Origin: Eriocheir sinensis | Taxonomy: Eukaryota > Arthropoda > Malacostraca > Decapoda > Varunidae | Assembly: GCF_024679095.1 (NCBI RefSeq) | Contig: NC_066522.1 | Span: forward strand, 13,183,753 to 13,247,752 | DNA: 64,000 nucleotides | Reading direction: 5' to 3' | Part shown: positions 9,990 to 55,975 of the stretch, in pieces | Numbering within the stretch: the first letter of the stretch is position 1 | Layout: each line of letters starts with the position of its first letter | The notes under the pieces: model-generated | The model's database searches: none | The model's input: the letters and a program-made list of their open reading frames with translations, nothing else | What the model was told of the DNA's origin: nothing | Made by a program: the position numbers and the translations under genes

Positions 9990-12250
9990 CACTTTTTTTT
10001 CAGAAACTTCCTGGAAACGTTGTATAGTTTTGTTGTTGCTTTACAGAGGCAGCGAAGAGTAATTTCCGTGTGTACGTATTTTTAGTTTGTGGAGTGAGTG
10101 GTCGCGCGGCGCACCGTCTTTATCGTGAATGCTTCCTTACATGTCAGGAGGTGTTGGAGGAAGGGAGGCGCGTATCCATAACACTAAGCCACGTAACAGG
10201 GCCCGTGCTGCGTCGGTTCCCCTTCCCGCCTCAGCGCCGCGATATAAGCAGCTTCGTTCATGTGCTAAAACAAAAGCCGCTTCATGTGTGAGTTTAGCGC
10301 TTGGAGGAGGTAGAAGTTCCTGAGGTGCTTTGTCTTGTCCGGTCTTGGTCTTGATTTTGATCCTGTTAAGCGATGATGTTTAGGAGACACGGGCAAACTC
10401 TTGATGACATGCGAGGAGTTGGGGACACGTACTGGGAGTGCTTGCCGATTGTGTAGGGTAAGGGAGTGACTGTTAGGAAAGGATGGCACCTGCTAGAAAG
10501 AGTCAGGGGAGGTGAGGAGTGAGAGAAGTGTTTTACCGACGTCTAGTTCGGGTTGTTTTCGCATACTGCAGAATGTGAAACACCTCCAAGTATTAACCAA
10601 CACCTACTGGGAGAAAGTGCTGATTAGTTAACGAACAACACCCGCTGGAAGGGAATAGTACCTGTTAAGAGAGCTCTGCACCTGCTGCGAGGGGCCGATA
10701 AGCGTGAGGGGAGTGAAGGGGAGCCAGACGCGGCCGCCACACCAAATCACACCGCGCCAGAGCCTTCCCCTCGCGCGGCCCTACACTCCGCGGGTTTAGC
10801 GTCCCCTCTACCCTGCAGTGACACAATGGCGGAGTAAAAATAGCCGCTCGTAATAATGGCGAAGGAGGCGAGAGTGTGCTGGAGGGAGCAAATAAACAGT
10901 TTTCTCCCCGCGCGGTCGACAATTCATCGCTGGAGTGGACGGCCGTGTTTATTTGGAGAAAGCGCCGCTGTAACGCAAGCCTCGGGACGCTGTGCAACCC
11001 TCCGCGCTGTTGCTCTTATCTCAGCTTTCCTGCCTCCCTCCCTTTTTTTCCCCTGCCACCCAACTTCTTGATACTTTACGCGCCAGTGTTGTAAAAAAAT
11101 AATGAAGGCTGTGGTGCGGCTCTGAAGAGGGTGCGAAAGGGTATGGTGACGGGGGCGGCGGCGGCGGGGAAGGATTACACGCTCGGCCGCTGGTTTGGAG
11201 GCGGCGGAGGTTGCGGCAGCGGCGGCGAGGGAGCGGTAGTGGCGTTGCTGAATGCGTCTCTCCAACAGCTGCCCGCGTGTTGCCTTCATGTTGCTGCTGC
11301 AGTGCTCGATTCCTCTTCCACTTGAGAGTTATTCATTCGTATTTGTTTTCACGCCGCCGCCTCGCCTCCTCCTCCGCCACGCCCGTATAGCATTGAGGTA
11401 AAACTTCATGCGTTGTGTTCGGGTGCGACAAGATGGCCGCCACAAGGTTAGGGCGCGTCAGGCACGACTCCTCCGCGTTATCTGATGGGGCGGAAATTAA
11501 TTTGTTTATTTTCCCGAAGTTCTGAGCGTCGAGGGGATAAATTACGCCCTCGTTTGCGTAGGCCTAGGGTCCGCTTGGTGGCAGGTGACGGGGGGCCAGG
11601 CGTCACTACACCCCATTGGCTGCGTGATGAATTAGCGAATTTAAGAATAAACCAAAAGTCCGTCGTGAAGCATTTAGTGAGGGCGGGTGTGTCAGGAGTG
11701 CCAACCCTTGTTTACCTCCTGGCCAGCCTCCATCGACGCCCTAAGAGCATTAACTTATCGCTCCCTCTCTCTCTCCCTCTCACCCTAACACCCTCCTCAA
11801 CCTCCCCTTCCTCCTCCTCCTCCTCCTCCTCCTCCTCCAGCAGCCTCTTAAGCACCCTTGGTCAACGCTTGTAAGGGGCAGGTTGGTGTGCCTGTCGGGG
11901 AGGCTCTGTTGGCAGCCCTGCTCGCTCAAGGCTTTATTTATTTGTGGATCCTTCTAATATTTGATCGGCGTTTTCTTGTTGTTGTTGTTGTTGTTGATTT
12001 CTTCGTCGTCGTTAATTGTTTGTGCTTAATGTATAAATAATTTGTGTGTGTTGTTTAGTTGTTTTGCTTTAATCCTTTATAGTCAAGCTTTTTATTGTAG
12101 TGTTTTTTATGTATATTTTATCTTGTTTTAAATTATTATCCCCGCCTTGAGGTTTTTATTTTTATTTTTTGTTTGTTTTTTTGCTTCTCTCCTCTGCTCG
12201 TCCTCAACCTCCTCTTCCCTTTTCTCCTCTAGCCTCTCCATCACCCTTCC
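9990..12250. other. CpG-rich, low-repeat block of unknown function
   Basis: About 2.2 kb with few microsatellites and many CpGs, unlike its surroundings, lying just beyond the predicted 3' end of SoxE. It contains TATAAGCAGC near 10242, two ATAATGGCG/CAATGGCGG motifs near 10830-10860, forkhead-like AAATAAACAG and TGTTTATTTGG (10889-10950), a YY1-like CAAGATGGCCGCC at about 11429, and AT-rich homeodomain-like cores GAAATTAATTTG near 11494. Frames of 60-130 codons on both strands carry no domain and no convincing splice pairs. It could be a regulatory block or a UTR of a neighbouring gene; I cannot decide which. Confidence 0.4.
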
Positions 12251-12359
12251 TCCTCCTCCTCCTCCTCCTCCTCCTCCTTCTCCTCACTCTCCATCATCCT
12301 CTTGAATCCGTCGGTCCCTGCTTGTGGTGCCTCCTCTTGAGCCTCGTGTAATGTCCGCG

Positions 12360-12443
<84 letters not shown>

Positions 12444-12451
12444 GGGGGGGG
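12250..12451. repeat. (TCC)n, (CT)n(GT)n and poly-G compound repeat
   Basis: (TCC)9 at 12250-12277, then (CT)33 from 12362 to 12428 running directly into a short (GT)n and a G-run ending at 12451. Confidence 0.92.
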
Positions 12452-12538
12452 AATAATATAAAAAGAATGTTCTTCACTTTATTTTTTTCCTCCTTGAACT
12501 ATCTATGCTCGGGTCCTCACCATTTTTTTTTTTTTTCA

Positions 12539-12544
12539 TTTATT
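12539..12544 (-). terminator. Candidate poly(A) signal of SoxE
   Basis: AATAAA on the minus strand. It is the first AATAAA I find downstream of the SoxE stop codon, 1.66 kb away, where microsatellite-poor sequence gives way to simple repeats. A second AATAAA follows at 12483-12478. The assignment is inference. Confidence 0.45.
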
Positions 12545-14205
12545 TGGCTTCTTTGTGGGCGCTGGTCCGTGCGTTGCAGCTCGCGCTACACGCCGGCAGC
12601 GGGAGCGACGCGGGGACTCAAGTGGTGCGGTGGGAGCAAGGGAAATAAACAGTTGTAGCACGCGCTGAGAGTCCATTGTCGGGCGAACACAAGAAGTCGC
12701 TTAGTCGCTCCTTGTCTCTAGGCGCGCCGCTCTCGTGACCACTTCGGACGCGGGTCACTCACTTTGTATACGAAAGTCTCACGCACTTTGCTGCATTAGC
12801 CTCGCCAGCCACTTGCCCTTGCGTCACCGCTGAACACTTGAGCCCGGCGCTGCCATGAGTCCTGAGCTCTGCGTCGCCGCCAGCGCCGCGCCATCAAGAT
12901 CAAGAACTCGAGCTGTGAAAGACAAAGTGCGCGGCGCGGGGCTGTGCTGCTCAAGGAGTGTTTTTGAACTTTGATCTGAACATCATACTGACCAAGTACA
13001 GATACTATGATAAACTTACAAACTATATATAAACTTGAAAGAAAATACAAACAGGAAAATTATCAAAGGAAACTTAAATAAATACATTATAAGATATGCT
13101 GCGGGGAGGGGTGCCACCAGCCTGCTCTTGCTGCTGCTGCTGGGCGGGTGCAGGCGGGGCACAGGGGCGGGGACACTCAGCTGCCTCAGAAGGACTCGAC
13201 TGGCTCACTACCAACACACTCCTTAACCGTAGAGTCCAGGTTACATAACAGCGCCACAGCGTCCGCCGTGGCGCTGCAGGGAGCATTGTTTTCATATATA
13301 CAAAACACCGATGCGTCAATCAGTGTTCCCGTCAACGTCGTGGCCGCGTCGGATGGCTAGCCCAGCCGCCCTCGAGCCTAGGAGCCTCGCTGGGCGCTTC
13401 GCCGGGCGCTGACCGAGGCCACCGCTGCCTTAGTCAGACGCTTCCCTCACAACCGACGCGGCCTCAGACGCTGACTTCGATAATACTGTATAAAAGGGGA
13501 GACGGTCGCCGACGGGGAATCACGGAGAAATATCACTTGTGTATGCATTTACGTTCCTTTGAGATATGAAAATAAAACTTCTCACGATCTCAGTTGCTGA
13601 TCCGCGATTCCTCTTAATATGTAAGTGATCCATGCACGAACAGTTTCAGTTCTCCGGCGTTTTATGAAAAAATATTCCTCAGCCACAAACAACTTTCCTA
13701 AGAAACGTTGTGACATGAGTGCGCGGCGCCTCCAGAGTGAACGTCCGGCCTCGCGCGTCTCCTGCCCCGGACGGCAAGACGCGGCGCTCCTCGTCCCGTG
13801 CACTCCGACGACACCTTAGTGGCGTGAATGGCCTCAGTTAAGAGGGAAAAAAAAGGACGTAATAACTTATGTGAAGATCATAAAAGTACACAGAAGTCTC
13901 CATGGACCGCACCACCACACGAACCACCGCCTCGGCACCGCGCCGCCACAGGTGGCCGCCAGCACCTTTGCCACCTGTTGGCACTCACTGACAGGGTTGT
14001 GGCGAGGCCCAAGCGGCGGCGACTGTCACCACTGTGCTGTTTTGGCCTCGGCAAGACTTGCGTGCGGCCACTCGACGCCCTTACTCTTGAACTGTGAACT
14101 GTGTTGAGGCACGCGAGGGGACGGGCATGTGTCGCCGCTGCCGTGTGGCTTCCCGTCCATCCCCGGCCGGAAAGATGCTCGGCGGTGAGCTGTGTTGAGT
14201 GTCCC
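12545..14205 (-). other. SoxE: Probable SoxE 3' UTR
   Basis: About 1.66 kb between the stop codon and the first in-line AATAAA, almost free of microsatellites and rich in CpG, unlike the introns. No splice-supported coding exon is seen on either strand. It contains the well-formed plus-strand TATA element TATAAAAGGGG at 13489-13499 and a SOX-like core on the minus strand, ACAATGG near 12675. An alternative is a separate gene or enhancer downstream of SoxE. Confidence 0.45.
13489..13499 (+). promoter_or_regulatory. Strong TATA-box consensus, plus strand
   Basis: TATAAAAGGGG, a near-ideal TATA element, in G/C-rich surroundings. A possible initiator-like TCA lies about 30 bases downstream near 13520. 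It points against the SoxE transcript. No downstream gene can be confirmed. Confidence 0.3.
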
Positions 14206-47780
<33,575 letters not shown>

Positions 47781-48260
47781 TTTTATATCTATTTTCCTTT
47801 CCGGTTCGTGTTTACTCGCCGCCGTGGAGCTCCGGACACGCCGCGAAGACGAGCGAGCGAGTAACAGCCGTGCGTCACCTCAGGCTCAGGCGCGGCTCAT
47901 CTCTCGCGCCTCGCTCACCGTATAAACAAGCCAGAAAAGAAGAGGAGGAAGAGTTCGCCGTCGCCGTCCCTCAAGCAGGTACACAAAAACGCTGGAGGCA
48001 AGTGTTCAAGAGTCACGTGCGGGCGTCTCACTCCTTACACTCTCCCTCGCTCAATCTCACGGGGCGCACTGAGGCTCGCCTTGTCCATGCCCAATAGATT
48101 AGTCTTAGTTGACTGAGTGCCGCGCGCCGCCTCACAGTCCCCGCCTTGTGTCCCGCGCGAGAGATGCAGAATCCGCGGCATCGCTCCTCCCACCTTGGCC
48201 AATGGGGAGCCTCGTCGCGCCTCATTGGTCCGCGGGGGATTCCGGTGGGCGTGGCTTAGC
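47781..48260 (-). promoter_or_regulatory. SoxE: Probable SoxE 5' UTR and promoter
   Basis: CpG-rich, microsatellite-free sequence immediately upstream of the start codon. Read on the minus strand it holds a CCAAT box (48228-48224), a second ATTGG/CCAAT motif in TTGGCCAATGG (48195-48205), a kB/Rel-type GGGGGATTCC (48234-48243, plus orientation) and a GT-box GGGCGTGGC (48247-48255). No TATA box is obvious at a fitting distance, so a dispersed CpG-type start is likely. The exact start is unknown. Confidence 0.55.
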
Positions 48261-48574
48261 GCTGTCTTGTTTACGGTTTTCCACTTTTCCTTTCTCGCTG
48301 TTTTTCTTCCTTCCCTTCTTGTTTTCTCTCTCTCGCGTCTTTCTCTTCTCCTCCGACTCACACCTGTAGGGTTAATTAAGAGGGATTTCGCTACCTGTGT
48401 TACCTGTGGATGTCTTACCTGTGCGTCGTGCTCTGGTTTGGGGGAGGTGATGGGGAGTTGGGGATGGAATGGGGAGGGAAGGGGGGAGGAATAAGGAGGG
48501 AAGGAGACAGTATTATGAAGATTGGAAAGCACTTTATCGTGGATTTAAAGAGATAGATAGATAGATAGATAGAC

Positions 48575-48651
<77 letters not shown>

Positions 48652-48888
48652 AACATGGGTTTGGCAGACAGGCGAAAATGAGGTCATGGGAAGTGGTCAT
48701 CCCTCTCTCGCCGTCTGTCTGTCTGTTTGTCTGTATGCTGTCCGTCTATCTGCTTGTGTGTCTGTCCGTCAGCCCGTCTGGTCGCGCCTGTCTGTCTGGT
48801 CTGCAGGCAAGTATCGTTTATCATTTGAGGATTTGCAAATTAGGATTCTCGGAAAATGAAAATAAAAAGAAATATTTATGTGTGTGTG

Positions 48889-48957
<69 letters not shown>

Positions 48958-49780
48958 GGGTATCTAAATGCACAAATATGTAAACTGTTTATGGATTTCT
49001 GTCTGTCTTTCTGTCTGTCGATCTGTCCGTCACATCACTATTTATTTATTCATCTTTAACTTTCGGCCTGTGTTGTTTGTTGCTATTCTGGAGTGTGAAC
49101 TGCAACAAAAGTACTACGTAAACGCGCGACAAGAAACACATTGAATCGTCATCACATTCGCAACCTAGGACGATCATCATAATCCTGACACCCAGTCCAC
49201 GAACTAGTCACTTTCTCCCGGCCAAGGCATATTCTCGTACACTAATAAACGCGAGCATCATATATAAACCAGTACAGATAAACCAGTTCTTTTTAGGGAT
49301 GTGTTCTCTCTCGCAGGCGTAAATATGCGTTCTATAAGGCCCGAATTCTTAGACGCTTTTGGCTCCCTCAACAAATACTTCCATCAAATTCCACAACAAA
49401 GGAGTTTAGCCGAGTTCTCGTTAGTGTTCATGGTGCAGAAGAAGCCTTAAGGGTCAAACTATCACAAGCCACATAAAACTAAATATACCCATGAAAAAAA
49501 TACCCACAACCTCTATACGAAAGCCTTATCAAATGTGGGTGCGCATGTAAGCCCCGAGATTATTCAAGATATAGGTTGATAATCAGTTTCTTGTATGTGG
49601 CATCATCACGCGTGCTTGCCAAGACGTACTGTGATGTCGTGATGATAACGGAGTGCCACAAAGCTTATCGTGGGCGAGGTTGGGGTGCAAGAAGCCGGAT
49701 CCAAAAGGTTATACGTACGCCGGGCATTTCCTGTAGGTAGTGAAAGTTGGCACACCTTGATGACTGCTACTTCCTGATAT
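48261..49780. other. Intergenic upstream of SoxE, with microsatellites
   Basis: (GATA)n 48551-48570 then (GA)34 at about 48580-48647; (CT)31 at about 48892-48954; CTGT-rich stretches near 48712-48800. 49080-49780 is unique. The piece 49325-49465 has the look of an interspersed repeat but has no second copy here. No gene. Confidence 0.55.
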
Positions 49781-49787
49781 ACCTCCC

Positions 49788-49830
<43 letters not shown>

Positions 49831-49857
49831 AGATAGATGGGTGGATATATACCAACA

Positions 49858-49891
<34 letters not shown>

Positions 49892-49999
49892 TGGGGAGCG
49901 TCGTTAAGGGCGTGGGTTGCCTGCTAATTTGGCTTGACGAGAGACTACTGCTTGCCCACGCGCTTGAGATTAATCCTGCCTCCAAACAACCCGGCTCGT

Positions 50000-50051
<52 letters not shown>

Positions 50052-50415
50052 GCACGGTCGAACATGTGAGCCATCTTCAGCGTGACCCGCCTGGCTGACC
50101 CGACCCATTCAAATTACAGACAGACAAACAGACAAATAAGTAATTGAGGGAGGAGGGCTGAAGGGATAATATAGATAGATAGATAGATAGATGGATAGAT
50201 TGAAGGGGGACAATAGATAGGGGGCGCAGAATGGGATGCTGATGATGGGGAGGACCTTCACTGATATAAACAAAATCATCATCAGCAGCAGGAAAGCCTT
50301 CCCTCCCCCAACCTCAGCCGTGTCCCCTCGCGCCAGGCACACGCCCCGGCCACGCCTTGCCCTTGTCCGCATGTCCTACTGCCCGGGTGTCGCTCCCCTC
50401 TTCCCCTCACCCTCC

Positions 50416-50450
<35 letters not shown>
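49781..50450. repeat. (GA), (CA)24, (GATA) and (GT) microsatellites
   Basis: (GA) 49792-49823 and 49859-49884 with poly-G, (CA)24 at about 50001-50049, (GATA) 50172-50190, (GT)14 at about 50420-50447. Unique CpG-rich 50270-50400. Confidence 0.9.
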
Positions 50451-50451
<1 letters not shown>

Positions 50452-50609
50452 GGCGAGAAGGGTATACACAGGGCGGTGATCTAAGCTGGGAGGGTCAGGG
50501 AAATGGATACACCCTATAACTCTCAGCTCTTCCTCCCTTCTCTCCCTTCTTCCTTCCTTCCCTCAATCTCCTTCTGCCCTCCTTCCCTCCGTCCACATGT
50601 CCGTCGCTG

Positions 50610-51042
50610 GGGAGGCGGTGGCCGAGTAGTCAGCGGGCGGATGTGGTGAGACTTAGGTTCAAGGGCCTTATTTTTAAACATTTCTGCGCCCAAGAACACG
50701 TAATTTACTAGTCTTTCGTGGGAATTTAGGGCATTTCCAGGGGTACTTTTATGACCCTGGTGGTGGTCTGAGCCTTCTTCTGTATCGTGAACCTAAAAGA
50801 ACACTCCTCAGAACTCGATTAACCTCCATTTTGGCCTTTGGAAATAGTTGGTGTGAGGGACGGGAGCATCTCACAATACCAACCCAAGTCCCACCGAAAC
50901 ATACTGATTGTTCAAACCATCGCCGGAGGATTACCCACATGCTGCCCAGATATTCAATGTACACTAATCTCAGCGACTTAGTTCTATCTGGCTGGGGTCG
51001 TCCCTCCTCCCCCTCTATCAGGCCAAAAAAAAAAAAAAAAAA
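50610..51042 (+). mobile_element. tRNA-derived SINE (family 2), body to poly(A)
   Basis: The head has A-box-like GGTGGCCGAGTAGTCAGCG (50627-50645) and B-box-like AGGTTCAAGGGCC (50655-50667), resembling a Ser/Leu-type tRNA. Body follows. A poly(A) run at 51025-51042 may be its 3' tail, which would make the element about 430 bases. The 3' limit is uncertain: the part after about 50800 could be unrelated unique sequence. Confidence 0.65.
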
Positions 51043-51600
51043 ATGTTATTGTTGTTGTTGTTGTTGTTAATTTTCTTTTTCTTTTTTTCTTTTTTCTTCT
51101 TCGTCTTCTTCTTTTTTCTTTTTCTTCTCTTTCTTCTTCTTCTTCTTCTTCTTCTTCTTCTTCTTCTTCTTTTTCCTCTCCTTCCTCTTCTTCTTTTCTT
51201 CTTTTAATTTCCCTCTTCTTCTTCTTCTTCTTTTTCTTCATCTTCTATTTTCTTTCTTCTTCTTCTTCTTCTTCTTCTTCTTCTTCTTCTTCTTCTACTT
51301 TCCTTCTTCTTCTACTTTCCTTCTTCTTCTACTTTCCCTCGTCTTGTTCTTGTTCGTCTTTTTCTTCTTTTTCTTCTTCTTCTTCTTCTCCATCTTGTTC
51401 TTCTTTTTCTTCTTGTTCTTCTTCTTCTTCTTCTTCTTCTTCTTCTTCTTCTTCTTCTTCTGACAGTTGCTGTAGTATCGTGTTCTGTTATATAAGGAAT
51501 CTTTTCTTTTTTTTTTTGCTCTCAATATACATACAAACATATAAATAAAAAAGTACGTGCGTTTGTTTGTTGGTTGGTTACTTGGTGTGTGTGTGTGTGT
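51043..51600. repeat. (TTG) then TTC/CTT-rich pyrimidine array
   Basis: (TTG)7 at 51048-51068, then about 400 bases of (CTT)n with TTTTTC and TACTTTCCTT interruptions to 51460. The module CTTCTTCTACTTTCC repeats near 51285-51340. Unique AT-rich to 51580, (GT)10 near 51582-51600. Lys/Glu/Arg frames are repeat translations. Confidence 0.9.
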
Positions 51601-51858
51601 AATTCACCACGGCCTGATCACGAGTTGGACGCGCATTCGCCAGCACAGTGGATAGAGTGAGCAAGTGCTCATTATTTTCGATCTCTGGGTACTGCCAGGA
51701 CCTCACACACCACACCCCCCACCCCCCTTGCCCAAGGGGGGACAGTAACCACTTCTAGTCAACGGAAAGAATCCGGCCTGAGCGGGGCTCGAACCGCCGC
51801 CTGTTTGGCCGTGAAGCCTTGCAGCGCTGCGCTCTAACCGATTGAGCTACAGGAGCGG
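51600..51858 (-). mobile_element. tRNA-derived SINE (family 3)
   Basis: On the minus strand the head reads GCTCCTGTAGCTCAATCGGT (A-box, about 51856-51837) and GGCGGTTCGAGCCCCGCTCA (B-box GGTTCGAGCCC, about 51796-51786). A unique body follows, ending in a (AC)n tail at about 51600-51582. The acceptor stem and anticodon arm do not fold as a clean tRNA. Confidence 0.8.
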
Positions 51859-52110
<252 letters not shown>

Positions 52111-52225
52111 CCTCGCTAAATATGATTGCCATGCAAACCAAGTTAGAAGTTAAGATAATAGTCAAATTAGAGGTAAAATCACTCCAAAGAAAATCGTAAT
52201 GAGGTGTTTCGAAGTCAGGTAAGGA

Positions 52226-52556
<331 letters not shown>

Positions 52557-52559
52557 GGG

Positions 52560-52825
52560 TTAAGAGGGGTCGTTGAGGAGAAGGCTTGACACAGCGGTAT
52601 TTTACGATTCTTTTCGATACTTTAAGATGTTTATGTTATGTTATTGCCCCGTGTGAACCTCAAGCCTTAGAACTGTCGTCAATGTTGCCTCAATTTGTAC
52701 TGTGCTCGTACCTGCATCGTCTCTCTTATATGTGTCGTGTTCATTGTAGGGCGGAACGAAATAACTTGAACCATGTTTGCGTGAGTATCTATCATATCGC
52801 CGATGTTATGTGTTTACTGTAGATT
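52560..52825. other. Intergenic unique sequence
   Basis: No repeat or gene recognised; a 78-codon plus-strand frame (52586-52822) has no domain. Confidence 0.5.
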
Positions 52826-52945
52826 TTTTTTTTTTTTTACAGCAAAGGAGACAGCACAAGGGCACACACAAAAAAAAGAAAACAATAAAGAAAGCCCGCT
52901 ACTCGCTGCTCCTGTAAAGAATCCGAAGAGGTGGCCGAAAGAGTA
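52826..52945 (+). repeat. Dispersed repeat family A, longest forward copy
   Basis: T-run, ACAGCAAAGGAGACAGCACA, A-rich linker, GCCCGCTACTCGCTGCTCCT, then GAATCCGAAGAGGTGGCCGA. The last block is shared, reverse-complemented, with 43400-43440. Confidence 0.82.
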
Positions 52946-53256
52946 GTCAATTACATGAGAAGAGGTGTCCTGATAGAACAGAAAGAAATGTCAGAATGTA
53001 CACCATAGTCCGACATAAGGGTGAAGTCAGGTCGGGTGGGGCCCCAACCACAGCTCTGTCGCATCACTCTTTCCCTCATATGTCATCTACGTACTATTTG
53101 CGATTGTGCATCAGATATCCTGTATACATATAATAATATTTGACAGCGCAATGCCCAGGGAACTTCCCGAGCGAGCCCCGCCCAAAATGACTTCATAGTT
53201 GAGTGGGACTGTTTTATGGTAAGGAAGAGGAACGCACAGACCATATGCTTGACCCA
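52946..53256. other. Intergenic unique sequence
   Basis: Nothing recognised. It separates a family-A copy from a family-B copy. Confidence 0.5.
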
Positions 53257-53468
53257 GTAGCTGCGGTGATCATGTTTCTTAAGACCCCTCTAAGCGAATT
53301 AATGAGAAAAAATCATCACTCACGCCAACCATTATATTATATGTATTAATGCATTTGTGATCAGTTTATGTATCCTCTATTTTTAGTTTTTTTTGTCAAG
53401 GCAAAAATTTGGCCCGTTGCTGGTATACTGTAAAGCCACATATTTGGCCCGTCGCTGATACCGGGTTA
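53257..53468 (+). repeat. Dispersed repeat family B, copy 2
   Basis: Collinear with 40921-41102 in the same orientation. Its last part contains an extra internal duplication (TTTGGCCCGTTGCTG and TTTGGCCCGTCGCTG). Confidence 0.8.
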
Positions 53469-54218
53469 AAGGAACGGACACAGAGCCACCCAGTCAGTAA
53501 GCTTCACAATGCATCCACAAAACCTTCCAACTTCAGATAGATATTAGGTTTGCAACACATTAAAGGTCAGCCAGAAATTTATTGCAAGAAAGTGAGATTA
53601 TATTACGAAACCAGGAGATAAAACTCATCTATAATAACGTCTTTGAGCTTGTCTTTGTATGTGTTTTTATGTTTCGTATTGCATTATGTATTTCGTGGTG
53701 GAGGAGAATAACTGAATCTGTCCGTCTGATCTTCACGTCTTCATCTATTAGAATTTTCACGTCACTTTTTTTTTTTTTTTTGGCTTGGTTGTTACTTCAT
53801 GCGGGAGCTGTTTGAAGTCTACGGGAGATCTACGTCTTCTTTGGTGTTCCTCCTCGCGCCGTCCACCCACCAACGCGCGAACCGAACGAAGAATACACGG
53901 AGGAAGAAAGAACTTAAGTATAGGCGTATGATGTGTCCATAGGCGTGACTAACACAGATTGAAATGAGAAGAAAGAGAGACTGAAGAAAGGCTTTTATGT
54001 AGCGAGGATGAAATGAGAAAGAAGAATGAGACGAGTAGAGAAATAAAAGAATAACGAGTAAAGTGGTTTAGGGAAGAGCAAAGGAGGAGAAAAGAAAGGA
54101 AATGGGAATGAACAGGTTGTAGATGTTGAGAGGAGGGAAGATGAGGGAAAAGGAGAGGGAGACAGCCTTCCCATCAACACCCTCATCACAGAACCTCATG
54201 TCTTGTTGAGGACACGTG

Positions 54219-54220
<2 letters not shown>
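53469..54220. other. Intergenic unique then purine-rich sequence
   Basis: No supported gene. 53940-54170 is A/G-rich. Short frames carry no domain. Confidence 0.5.

Positions 54221-54291
<71 letters not shown>
54221..54291. repeat. (GT)35 microsatellite
   Basis: About 71 bases of perfect GT. Confidence 0.96.
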
Positions 54292-54834
<543 letters not shown>

Positions 54835-55199
54835 TTCTTTTCATTCATTCATTTTCTTACATATATCCACACTCGAGCACGCGCTCTCCCGCACACTCTT
54901 TATCCCGCCACGTATGGTGGACTTGTTTTCTTAGTCATGTGGAGTTCTGGTGATTTTTTAAAGCGATAAAAAAGTAAAAATGCATTGTCCTCACAGTTTG
55001 GATATGGGACTGGTTTCAACGATGGTAACTCCGCCTTCACTCAGCTGTTGTTTTAGCCGGAATATATGTCTAAAGTATGCCCATAACATATCTATTCTGA
55101 TGATGTATCGAAGGCCTAATACATTTCCGTACCATAGTCGATGACTTATAACCATATTTAAGTTTAACCTCTTGATGGTTACAAACAAACGGTCACGGC

Positions 55200-55380
55200 A
55201 GCGTTGTAAGGCAGCAGTTGTTGTCGTCGTCGTGATGACATGAATTGCAGTGTAATCAGTCGTTTAGCGGCGCCTCCAGTGCCGCTGATAAAGTCTTGAA
55301 AGTCGCCGCCTTATCAGCCGCGCTGGGGGTGGACCTGGGCATTCCGCGGGCGGCGCGGCTCACGGCTTCCTGTCATATAC
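55200..55380. promoter_or_regulatory. Candidate upstream regulatory block with paired GATA sites
   Basis: Unique, CpG-rich island in AT-rich sequence about 7.5 kb upstream of the SoxE start. It holds CTGATAA (about 55286) and TTATCAG (about 55311), a facing GATA pair 25 bases apart. It also carries AATTGCAGTGTAATCA and a G/C-rich GGGCGGCGCGGCT. Function is inference from composition and motifs only. Confidence 0.35.
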
Positions 55381-55739
55381 CGACAAGGCACTCCACGCCC
55401 TTGTAGAGCAAACCGATTATGGATGATATCTTATAATCGATCACTACATCTTAGATTCTTTTTATATGTATTTGTATTTCACGAAGGACTGGTTCTTTAT
55501 GTTAAATTTTCACCCACGCCTCCTTAGCAGCTGAGATGAAAGCGTTCTTCCCTCCCATGCATTGTTGATTGATCACCGAATATTTGATCTACGTTGTTGG
55601 CGGCAAGGAATGAGGACAGTGAATGGCACAAAGTATGGAGGGTGGAATGTCTGGCAGGGCGATGCGGAACATGCTGGATGAGAGGAACAACTTATGAGGA
55701 GGTGATGGGAACAAAGTAAGGAGATGAACAAAGAGACAA

Positions 55740-55975
55740 AACATGCAGATGAACAAAACAGATGAACAAAAAGAAAACAACAAAAACAAAGAGAAGAAAA
55801 AAAGATAAATAAACAAATGAACAAATACAAAACAGATGAACAAAAAGAAAACAACAAAAACAAAGATAACTAAACAAATGAACAAATACAAAACAGATGA
55901 ACAAAAAGAAAACAACAAAAACAAAGATAACTAAACAAATGAACAAATACAAAACAGATGAACCGAAACAAACTC
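55740..55975 (+). repeat. 61-bp A-rich tandem repeat, about 4 copies
   Basis: The unit contains AACAAATGAACAAATACAAA, ACAGATGAACAAAAAGAAAA and AACAACAAAAACAAAGATAA. Starts near 55761, 55834, 55895 and 55957. Minus-strand Phe/Leu/Cys frames are repeat translations. Confidence 0.9.

Noticed and set aside
10856..11325. Overlapping 64-121 codon frames in CpG-rich sequence
   Set aside because: Frames are open on both strands because of G/C richness; no domain and no matching splice sites.
13035..13226. Plus-strand frame with a signal-peptide-like Leu run (about 13113-13140)
   Set aside because: The Leu run is a CTG trinucleotide stretch. The frame stops soon after and no good donor site is present.
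49325..49465. Possible interspersed repeat by texture
   Set aside because: No second copy in the window and no element hallmark; cannot be supported from this sequence alone.
51780..51858. Possible intact tRNA gene (minus strand)
   Set aside because: A and B boxes are good, but the acceptor stem does not pair well and a SINE body follows.
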